A stretch of 20,040 bases of DNA. Origin: an uncultured Prevotella sp. GTDB lineage: Bacteria > Bacteroidota > Bacteroidia > Bacteroidales > Bacteroidaceae. The notes beneath the pieces were generated by a model. The model was given only the letters and a program-made list of their open reading frames with translations. It did not search any database and was not told the DNA's origin. Within the stretch, counting starts at the first letter, position 1, and every line of letters begins with the position of its first letter. Shown here in pieces: positions 7,912 to 13,721 of the stretch. The DNA lies in NCBI GenBank assembly GCA_946623195.1, contig CAMOQW010000025.1:1-20040 (forward strand), in the 5' to 3' direction. The translations under genes and the position numbers were made by a program.

Positions 7912-9145
7912 AACCTTTAAACGCGTGAAAAATGCCAGCAAAGGCTTAGCCCTGCTGACTGACGAGCAACGCAACGAAATACTGAACCATGTTGCCGACT
8001 CCATCATCGACAACGAGGAGCGCATTTTGGCTGCCAACGAGAAAGACCTGGCAAAGATGGACCCCAAAAATCCGCTCTACGACCGCCTCCAGCTGACGGA
8101 GAAGAGGCTGGCCGACATAGCCAACGACATGCGCAACGTGGCTATCCTCCCCTCGCCATTAGGTCATGTCAGCAAGGAGAAGACGCTGCCCAATGGTCTG
8201 CGCCTGCATCGTGTCTCTGTGCCCTTCGGCGTCATCGGCATGATTTATGAGGCCCGTCCCAACGTTACGTTCGACGTCTTTTCACTCTGCTTTAAAAGCG
8301 GCAACGCCTGCGTGCTGAAAGGCGGCTCGGATGCCGACCTGTCCAACCAGGCAGCCGTTGAACTCATACATGAGGTGCTGCAACAGCATGGTGTCAACCC
8401 CGATGTCGCCACCCTGCTGCCTGCCACCCACAAGGCCACAGGCGAGCTGCTCAATGCCGTGGGCTATGTAGACCTCTGCATTCCGCGTGGCGGCAGACGA
8501 CTTATTGACTTCGTGCGCGACACAGCCCGCATTCCCGTCATCGAGACGGGAGCCGGTGTAGTGAACACCTACTTCGACAAAGACGGCGACCTGGAGATGG
8601 GCAAGGCCATCGTCTGCAATGCCAAGACACGCCGCGTGTCCGTTTGCAACGCCCTGGACTGCCTGCTCATCCACGAAGAGCGTCTGGGCGACCTCTTCGA
8701 ACTCGTCAAACCTCTGCTCGACCATAAGGTGACGCTCTATGCCGACGGCCCAGCCTATCAGTTGCTGACGGGCCATTATCCCGACATTCTGCTGCAGCCA
8801 GCCACCGAAGAATCGTTCGGCACCGAGTTTATGGACTACAAGATGGCCGTCCGCACCGTTTCGTCGCTCGACGAAGCCATTGCCCACATCGACCGCTACG
8901 GTTCCGGGCACAGCGAAGCCATCATCACTCAGGACGAGGCCACGGCTCGTCGTTTCCAGCAGGCTGTCGACGCTGCCTGCGTCTATTGGAACGCCCCCAC
9001 ATCATTTACCGACGGAGCCCAGTTCGGACTGGGAGCCGAAATTGGCATCTCGACCCAGAAACTTGGTCCGCGCGGCCCCATGGCGTTAGAGGAAATCTGC
9101 ACGTACAAGTGGATCATCGAGGGCGAGGGACAAGTGAGAGTTTAA
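7898..9145 (+). CDS. proA: Glutamate-5-semialdehyde dehydrogenase (gamma-glutamyl phosphate reductase)
   Basis: NADPH-dependent reductase of the ALDH superfamily that acts directly on the ProB product. Starting at the ATG at 7898 gives [14 protein letters not shown] and 415 residues, the family's normal length. The open frame extends upstream to 7739, but those 53 residues are low-complexity Pro/Ser/Ala read out of frame through proB and are excluded. Motifs include [13 protein letters not shown] (112-124), CVLKGGSDA (138-146) and catalytic cysteine C250 in [10 protein letters not shown]. It overlaps proB by 14 bases, favouring coupled translation and perhaps channelling of the labile acyl phosphate. 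Confidence 0.96.
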   Translation: MELIETFKRVKNASKGLALLTDEQRNEILNHVADSIIDNEERILAANEKDLAKMDPKNPLYDRLQLTEKRLADIANDMRNVAILPSPLGHVSKEKTLPNGLRLHRVSVPFGVIGMIYEARPNVTFDVFSLCFKSGNACVLKGGSDADLSNQAAVELIHEVLQQHGVNPDVATLLPATHKATGELLNAVGYVDLCIPRGGRRLIDFVRDTARIPVIETGAGVVNTYFDKDGDLEMGKAIVCNAKTRRVSVCNALDCLLIHEERLGDLFELVKPLLDHKVTLYADGPAYQLLTGHYPDILLQPATEESFGTEFMDYKMAVRTVSSLDEAIAHIDRYGSGHSEAIITQDEATARRFQQAVDAACVYWNAPTSFTDGAQFGLGAEIGISTQKLGPRGPMALEEICTYKWIIEGEGQVRV

Positions 9146-9146
9146 G

Positions 9147-9166
9147 GTAATAGTGAAAAGTGAATA
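9147..9166 (+). repeat. Degenerate heptad repeat between proA and argF'
   Basis: GTAATA, GTGAAAA and GTGAATA run in succession just after the proA stop, and GTGAGAG also occurs within the last codons of proA (9134-9140). This is a looser, more A-rich version of the GTRAGAG heptads at 4128 and 9667. It fills most of the 31-base gap before argF'. No promoter is seen. Confidence 0.6.
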
Positions 9167-9176
9167 ATTATAAAAT

Positions 9177-10163
9177 ATGAGGACATTTATCAATGTAGAG
9201 GATATCGGCGACCTCCGTCAAGCACTGGCCGAGGCACAAGAGATCAAGAACGACCGTTTCAAGTATCAGCATCTGGGCAAGAACAAGACCCTGATGATGA
9301 TCTTCTTCAATAACTCACTGCGCACCCGTCTGTCCACTCAGAAGGCTGCCATGAATCTGGGCATGAACGTCATCGTGCTCGACGTCAACGCAGGAGCCTG
9401 GAAACTGGAGACGGAACGTGGTGTCATCATGGACGGCGACAAGTCGGAACATCTGCTGGAGGCCATTCCCGTCATGGGCTGCTATTGCGACCTGATTGGC
9501 GTGCGCTCGTTTGCCGGACTGACCGACCGTGAATACGACTATGCCGAAACGGTGCTCAAACAGTTCATCAAGTTTAGCGGACGCCCAGTCTTTGCGATGG
9601 AGACGGCTACCGTACACCCCCTGCAGGCCTTTGCCGACCTGATTACCATTGAGGAGTACTGGAAAAGTGAGAGGAAAGAGGTAAGAGGTGAGAGAAGACC
9701 TAAAGTCGTGTTGACCTGGGCTCCCCACTGCCGTGCTCTACCCCAGGCTGTGCCCAACTCCTTTGCCCAATGGATGAATGCTGCTGATGTAGACTTTGTG
9801 ATTACCCACCCTGAAGGCTATGAGCTCGACCCGAAGTTTGCAGGCAACGCCCGCGTAGAGTACGACCAGAAGAAAGCCTTCGAGGGTGCCGACTTCATCT
9901 ATGCCAAGAACTGGTCGAACCCTGGCGTGACGAGCCCTGCCGACTATGGAAAGATAACTTCCAAGGATATGTCGTGGACGGTAGACACAGAGCACATGTC
10001 GTGGACCAACAATGGCAAGTTCATGCACTGTCTGCCCGTACGTCGCAACCTCATTGTCACCGACGACGTCATCGAGTCGCCCAACAGCATTGTCATCCCC
10101 GAGGCTGCCAACCGCGAGATTTCCTGTTCCGTTGTCATCAAGCGTATGTTGGAGGCACTATGA
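9177..10163 (+). CDS. argF': N-succinylornithine carbamoyltransferase (ArgF')
   Basis: Transfers the carbamoyl group from carbamoyl phosphate to an N-acylated ornithine, giving N-acyl-citrulline. The 328-residue protein closely resembles, from memory, the Bacteroides fragilis succinylornithine enzyme: FFNNSLRTRLSTQKAA (43-58, carbamoyl-phosphate loop), VNAGAWKLETERGVIMDGDK (70-89), HPLQAFADL (147-155) and FMHCLPVRRN (282-291). Two oddities: residue 90 is Ser, where that enzyme has Pro and the acetylornithine enzymes Glu; and residues about 163-173 (KSERKEVRGER) form an added basic loop encoded by GA-rich heptads, making the protein about ten residues longer than I recall for B. fragilis. The argF' stop overlaps the next start (ATGA). 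Confidence 0.92.
   Translation: MRTFINVEDIGDLRQALAEAQEIKNDRFKYQHLGKNKTLMMIFFNNSLRTRLSTQKAAMNLGMNVIVLDVNAGAWKLETERGVIMDGDKSEHLLEAIPVMGCYCDLIGVRSFAGLTDREYDYAETVLKQFIKFSGRPVFAMETATVHPLQAFADLITIEEYWKSERKEVRGERRPKVVLTWAPHCRALPQAVPNSFAQWMNAADVDFVITHPEGYELDPKFAGNARVEYDQKKAFEGADFIYAKNWSNPGVTSPADYGKITSKDMSWTVDTEHMSWTNNGKFMHCLPVRRNLIVTDDVIESPNSIVIPEAANREISCSVVIKRMLEAL
9667..9694 (+). repeat. GTRAGAG heptad array inside argF'
   Basis: Four units, GTGAGAG, GAAAGAG, GTAAGAG and GTGAGAG, lie within the argF' reading frame and encode roughly residues 164-173. They match the intergenic array at 4128-4169 in unit and orientation. The flanking codons (EEYW before, RPKVVLTWAPH after) keep the frame, so the array has been accommodated as a loop insertion. 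Confidence 0.8.
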
Positions 10164-11185
10164 TTTCATTTGAATGCGACTACAACAACGGGGCACATCC
10201 GAAGGTGCTTGAGAACCTCGTCAGGTACAATGATGCCAGGCCGACTCCCTATGGTTTCGACGAGTACTCTGAGCGTGCCAAACACCGCATCCGCGAGGCC
10301 ATCGGCATGCCCGACGCCCAGATATTCTTCCTGACCGGAGGCACACAGACCAATGCCACCACCATCGACTCCATGCTCTACCAGTATGAGGGTGTCATCT
10401 GCGTAGGGTCAGGACATATCAATGTGCATGAGGCCGGAGCAGTAGAATTCACAGAGCATAAAATCATCACCATTCCCGACAAGGAAGGAAAGATGGAGGC
10501 TAAGACCCTCAACAAATATCTTGACGACTTCTGCCATGACGGCAATCGCGACCATGCCGTACATCCGGGTCTGGTGTATATCACCTTCCCCACCGAACTG
10601 GGTACACTCTATTCTACCCAGGAACTGGACAGCATCTATCAGGTATGCCAGCACTACAACATACCCCTTTATATAGACGGAGCCCGTCTGGGCTATGGAC
10701 TGATGGCTGAAGGCAACGACGTGTCGCTGCCCTATCTGGCCCGCCATTGTGACGTGTTCTATATTGGCGGCACCAAGATAGGTGCACTATGCGGCGAAGC
10801 CGTAGTGTTCACCAACCGCCGGGCCCACAAGCATTTCTTCAGCATTCAGAAGCAGCATGGTGCCGTGATTGCCAAGGGAGCACTCATCGGGCTGCAGTTT
10901 GAGGCATTGTTTACCGACGACCTTTACTTCAACCTGTCGCGTCATGCCATAGACATGGCATTACAGATGAAACGGATATTCCGCGAAAAGGGCTATGAGT
11001 TCTATGTCGACTCGCCCACTAACCAGCAATTCATCGTATTGCCTAATGCTGAGGTGGAACGGGTGTCGGCACACATTGATTTCACACACTTCGGACAAGC
11101 CGATGGTCATCGCACCATCTGTCGCTTTGTCACCTCATGGGCCACGACACAAGAAGACATCAATGAACTGAAGCGCCTCCTATAG
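10160..11185 (+). CDS. Threonine aldolase-family (beta-eliminating lyase) PLP enzyme
   Basis: Fold-type I PLP enzyme of the low-specificity threonine aldolase group, which cleaves threonine or allo-threonine to glycine and acetaldehyde; other beta-hydroxy amino acids are possible substrates. With the ATG at 10160 it has 341 residues starting MISFECDYNN. Motifs: TGGTQTNATTIDSML (59-73), PLYIDGARLGYGL (169-181) with D173 and R176, and the Schiff-base lysine K206 in YIGGTKIGAL. The upstream open extension to 9974 is argF' read out of frame and is rejected. Start overlaps the argF' stop by four bases, so it belongs to the arg/pro transcript although its reaction is outside those pathways. Ends within a terminator hairpin. 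Confidence 0.9.
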   Translation: MISFECDYNNGAHPKVLENLVRYNDARPTPYGFDEYSERAKHRIREAIGMPDAQIFFLTGGTQTNATTIDSMLYQYEGVICVGSGHINVHEAGAVEFTEHKIITIPDKEGKMEAKTLNKYLDDFCHDGNRDHAVHPGLVYITFPTELGTLYSTQELDSIYQVCQHYNIPLYIDGARLGYGLMAEGNDVSLPYLARHCDVFYIGGTKIGALCGEAVVFTNRRAHKHFFSIQKQHGAVIAKGALIGLQFEALFTDDLYFNLSRHAIDMALQMKRIFREKGYEFYVDSPTNQQFIVLPNAEVERVSAHIDFTHFGQADGHRTICRFVTSWATTQEDINELKRLL

Positions 11186-11193
11186 GCGCTTCA
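11169..11193. terminator. Convergent hairpin shared by two gene ends
   Basis: A perfect 9-bp stem (TGAAGCGCC, 11169-11177, with GGCGCTTCA, 11185-11193) with a 7-base loop. It contains the stop codons of both the plus-strand aldolase gene (TAG 11183-11185) and the minus-strand pectinesterase gene (11180-11182). A short T-run (AATTTT, 11196-11201) follows on the plus strand. Likely the terminator for the arg/pro transcript; the minus-strand side lacks a T-run. Confidence 0.6.
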
Positions 11194-12265
11194 TCAATTT
11201 TCGGGCCTGTTTCTCTATCTTCCGGACTTCACAGTCGGGATGCCAGTCGCCAAAGACATTGTCTATGGTGTATCGGGCAGCCTCCGACTCTGTCATGACG
11301 GTTTCTGCTGTCATGCTTCTTTCCGTCACGATTTCTTTTTCGCCCTCCTGCTTTTTACGCGACATCCGGTAGGTCAGCACATTCGAAGCCGGAGTAATCT
11401 GGCGGCCATGGGCATCCATAGTAGCAAATTCCTTGAAACAACTTTCCACTGTGTTCATCCCCCGGGTGTCGAAACGGTTGCTGTTCAGTTTCTCTGGCGA
11501 CAAGAGGGTGGTATAGAGCCAAGCGCACCGAGGCTGATGATTCCAACCACGGGCATACTCGAAGTTCGAGACGATGTTCTCTATCGTGCAGCGGTTGAAA
11601 ATGTAGCCCCACTGGGTGAGCGACGTTCTTGGTGCAGCTATCACGTTGCGACCGGTGCCATCGATAGTACGTTTCTCTGTCACTATCCGGCAGTGCTCAA
11701 ACCATACATCGCCGGCACCACAGATGAAGTCCACCGTGCCGTGAATTTCCGAGTCTTGGAAATACATCTGGCTGTCTTCCCCGTCGCTATAATAGGTATC
11801 CTGATAAGACAGCAGGCGTACCCGATTGCAAATGGTGCGCGTGCCTTTGTCGTGCAGTGTGACGGCACGTCCGGCCGACCCGGCAGCATAGTAGTCGAGG
11901 GCATTCCTTAACGTCATATCCTGAAAATAGTTGCCACTGCCACGGTTTTGGAAAATGGCAGTTTTGCTGATTCCCTCGTTCTTCACATCGGGCTTGTTCT
12001 GGATGATGGTGCCTTCCATGCTCTGTCCTATCAAGGCAATGTTATGGCCTGTTATGCGCGTCAGCACCGTTTCGCCCATGTCGTAAAAACCGTCAGGAAT
12101 TAGAATGTACAGCCGTTTGGCATCCTTCCCGGCATTCTGCCTATTGGCCTGCGATATGGCCTGGAGCAAACTCCCTGCATCTCCCTTCGCTACGGTGATT
12201 ACCTGTTGAGCATGGACTGTCAACCATGCCAGCAAACAAATTGACAGCATTAACCACTTTTTCAT
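11180..12265 (-). CDS. Secreted pectinesterase (CE8), copy 1
   Basis: Pectin methylesterase, removing methyl esters from polygalacturonate, probably in the periplasm. The 361-residue protein has a Sec signal peptide (KKWLMLSICLLAWLTVHAQ, cleavage near residue 19-20; no lipobox Cys) and a right-handed beta-helix CE8 domain: YQDT (154-157) with acid/base D156, GTVDFICGAGDVWFEHC (176-192) with nucleophile D179, and R239/W241 in ARGW, matching the family's LGRPW. The first oxyanion-hole Gln (Q153 in the Dickeya enzyme) appears to be R133. A basic C-terminal tail (EKQARKLMKRL) is shared with copy 2. Its start overlaps the copy 2 stop (ATGA), so the two are one operon. Confidence 0.93.
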   Translation of the reverse strand: MKKWLMLSICLLAWLTVHAQQVITVAKGDAGSLLQAISQANRQNAGKDAKRLYILIPDGFYDMGETVLTRITGHNIALIGQSMEGTIIQNKPDVKNEGISKTAIFQNRGSGNYFQDMTLRNALDYYAAGSAGRAVTLHDKGTRTICNRVRLLSYQDTYYSDGEDSQMYFQDSEIHGTVDFICGAGDVWFEHCRIVTEKRTIDGTGRNVIAAPRTSLTQWGYIFNRCTIENIVSNFEYARGWNHQPRCAWLYTTLLSPEKLNSNRFDTRGMNTVESCFKEFATMDAHGRQITPASNVLTYRMSRKKQEGEKEIVTERSMTAETVMTESEAARYTIDNVFGDWHPDCEVRKIEKQARKLMKRL

Positions 12266-13332
12266 CTTCTGTTCAGTTTATGTTGTTTCATCAGCCTTCG
12301 GGCCTGTTTCTCCAAAAGTTTCAGTTCCTTGTCCGGTTTCCAGTCAGTGAATATCTTCCGCAGCTTATACTGTCGGGCTTCTTCACGGGTCATAATGGTC
12401 TCTGCGACAAAGGGGTTGGTATGGTCGCGCAGCGTAAACGTCACCACATTGCTTTCAGGCGTGATGTCCCTGTCCTGCGCATCCATCGTCCTATACTCCT
12501 TGAAGTAGTTGACCGACGTCTTCATCGCCTCCGGATCGAATCTGGTAGCCGACAATTTCTCCGGCGTCAGCAGTGTTGTATACATCCATACGCATCGGGG
12601 ATTCGTATGCCAGCCCCGTCCATAGTGGAACGTAGACTCATGGTTCTCTATCGTACACCTGTTGAAGATGTACCCCCAGGGGGTGTCCGACGTGCGTGGT
12701 GCCATGATGATGTCGCAACCGCTGCCGTCTTTGGTTCGCTTTTCTGTCACAATGCGGCAACGCTCAAACCATACGTCGCCGGCCCCGCAGATGAAGTCTA
12801 TCGTGCCGTGAATCTCCGTATCCTGCATGTAGTTCTGGCACTTCTCATTGTCGGAATAATAAGTATCCTGGAACGAGAGCATTCTCACCCGGTTGCATAT
12901 CGTCCGCGTGCCCTTGTCCTGCAAGCACACGGCTCGTCCGTCAGGCTCCACGTTATAGTAGTCAAGGTCATTACGGAGTGTCAGGTCCTGATAGTAGTTG
13001 TTGCGCCCACGATTCTGGAATACGGCCGTCTTGCTGATGCTTTCTATCTTGGTGTCTGGGGCATTGCGAATCACAGTGCCCTCGGTGCTCTGCCCAATCA
13101 ACGCTATCTGATGGCCCGAAATGCGAGTCAGCGTGGTTTCCCCCAAGTCGTAATAGCCGTCTGGTATCAGGATATACAGTCGCTCAGCATCCGGTTCAGC
13201 GTTCAACTTGTTGGCCATGCTGATAGCATCCAGCAAACTCTTCGCATCGTCCTTTTTCACCACCAGCGTGCGTTGAGCGAAGCCTGTCAGCGTCATCCAT
13301 AACGCTACAAAGAGAAGTAGCAGTCCCTTCAT
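12262..13332 (-). CDS. Secreted pectinesterase (CE8), copy 2
   Basis: Paralogue of the following pectinesterase and first gene of the two-gene operon. The 356-residue protein has a Sec signal peptide (KGLLLLFVALWMTLTGFAQ) and CE8 motifs at identical residue numbers to copy 1: FQDT with D156, GTIDFICGAGDVWFERC with D179, and R239/W241 in YGRGW. The first 241 residues align without any gap, which argues for tandem duplication followed by divergence. R133 again replaces the usual oxyanion-hole Gln. The tail is basic (EKQARRLMKQHKLNRR). A well-formed Bacteroidota promoter ends about 20 bases upstream of its ATG. No pectate lyase or SusC/D pair is adjacent, so the substrate form is uncertain. Confidence 0.93.
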   Translation of the reverse strand: MKGLLLLFVALWMTLTGFAQRTLVVKKDDAKSLLDAISMANKLNAEPDAERLYILIPDGYYDLGETTLTRISGHQIALIGQSTEGTVIRNAPDTKIESISKTAVFQNRGRNNYYQDLTLRNDLDYYNVEPDGRAVCLQDKGTRTICNRVRMLSFQDTYYSDNEKCQNYMQDTEIHGTIDFICGAGDVWFERCRIVTEKRTKDGSGCDIIMAPRTSDTPWGYIFNRCTIENHESTFHYGRGWHTNPRCVWMYTTLLTPEKLSATRFDPEAMKTSVNYFKEYRTMDAQDRDITPESNVVTFTLRDHTNPFVAETIMTREEARQYKLRKIFTDWKPDKELKLLEKQARRLMKQHKLNRR

Positions 13333-13351
13333 TTTCGATTAGTTTTGGGTG

Positions 13352-13383
13352 CAAAGATAGCTTTTTTCCTTCAGAATCACAAA
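13352..13383 (-). promoter_or_regulatory. Bacteroidota sigma-ABfr-type promoter for the pectinesterase operon
   Basis: On the minus strand TTTG (13380-13383) and TATCTTTG (13352-13359) are separated by 20 bases, a good match to TTTG-N19-21-TAnnTTTG. Transcription would begin near 13345, giving a very short leader of about a dozen bases before the ATG at 13332. Confidence 0.75.
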
Positions 13384-13444
13384 TTTTTTCTATTAAAACT
13401 GAAAATAATTCTTAATTTCTAATCAGTAATTCATATTTATTTCG

Positions 13445-13452
13445 TATCTTTG
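13445..13452 (+). promoter_or_regulatory. -7 promoter element for tRNA-Pro
   Basis: TATCTTTG fits the TAnnTTTG element and lies 21 bases before the tRNA 5' end. No clear TTTG is seen at the -33 position in the AT-rich sequence upstream. The element continues as TATCTTTGCACCC, identical to the divergent pectinesterase promoter in inverted orientation. Confidence 0.65.
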
Positions 13453-13473
13453 CACCCGCTTTCAAAAAGCATT

Positions 13474-13546
13474 CGGGATGTAGCGCAGTTGGTAGCGCAC
13501 TACGTTCGGGACGTAGGGGTCGGGCGTTCGAGTCGCCTCATCCCGA
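13474..13546 (+). tRNA. tRNA-Pro(CGG)
   Basis: A complete 73-base cloverleaf. The acceptor stem CGGGATG (13474-13480) pairs perfectly with CATCCCG (13539-13545). The D-stem is GCGC/GCGC, the anticodon stem CTACG/CGTAG has loop TTCGGGA with anticodon CGG at 13507-13509 (reads CCG, proline), and the T-arm is GGGCG/CGCCT around TTCGAGT. The discriminator is A13546 and CCA is not encoded. It is preceded by its own promoter element and followed by a strong terminator, so it is an independent single-tRNA unit. Confidence 0.97.
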
Positions 13547-13568
13547 CAATCACAAAGTCGGAAAACAA

Positions 13569-13597
13569 AGGAAGTGGCTGATATCCAGCCACTTCCT
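13569..13597 (+). terminator. Intrinsic terminator after tRNA-Pro
   Basis: Perfect 12-bp inverted repeat AGGAAGTGGCTG / CAGCCACTTCCT with a 5-base loop (ATATC), followed by CGTTTT. It starts 22 bases after the tRNA end, the position expected for the tRNA transcript terminator. Confidence 0.85.
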
Positions 13598-13666
13598 CGT
13601 TTTCACGCAGAATTGGTCATGGATATTGTCATCATTCTGGCGAAGTACCCATCTACCATAACTTAC

Positions 13667-13702
13667 AGAAGAACCCACCTCCAGAGGGAGGCGGGTTCTT
13701 CT
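13667..13702 (-). terminator. Hairpin downstream of secDF
   Basis: The arms AGAAGAACCC and GGGTTCTTCT, extended by CCTCC/GGAGG after a single mismatch, close a 4-base loop (AGAG). It lies 19 bases beyond the secDF stop codon, so it most likely terminates secDF. Neither side has a long T-run. The stretch between this hairpin and the tRNA terminator (13598-13666) holds no recognised feature. Confidence 0.65.
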
Positions 13703-13721
13703 ATTGTATGGTGCTTCAAGC

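Noticed and set aside
9974..10159. N-terminal extension of the threonine-aldolase gene by 62 residues
   Set aside because: It is argF' read out of frame; the ATG at 10160 gives the family N-terminus and an ATGA overlap with argF'.
12226..13302. A 358-codon plus-strand open frame antisense to the second pectinesterase
   Set aside because: The minus strand encodes a signal peptide and complete CE8 motifs; the plus-strand product has no recognisable domain and a similar shadow exists opposite the paralogue, as expected from duplicated codon structure.
13474..13600. tRNA-Pro as an integration site for a mobile element
   Set aside because: No integrase, no direct repeat of the tRNA 3' end within the window, and the tRNA is followed at once by its own terminator.
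13606..13643. Weak inverted repeat between the tRNA terminator and the secDF hairpin (CGCAGAAT with ATTCTGGCG)
   Set aside because: The arms are short, contain a bulge and enclose a long loop; not convincing as a regulatory RNA or terminator.
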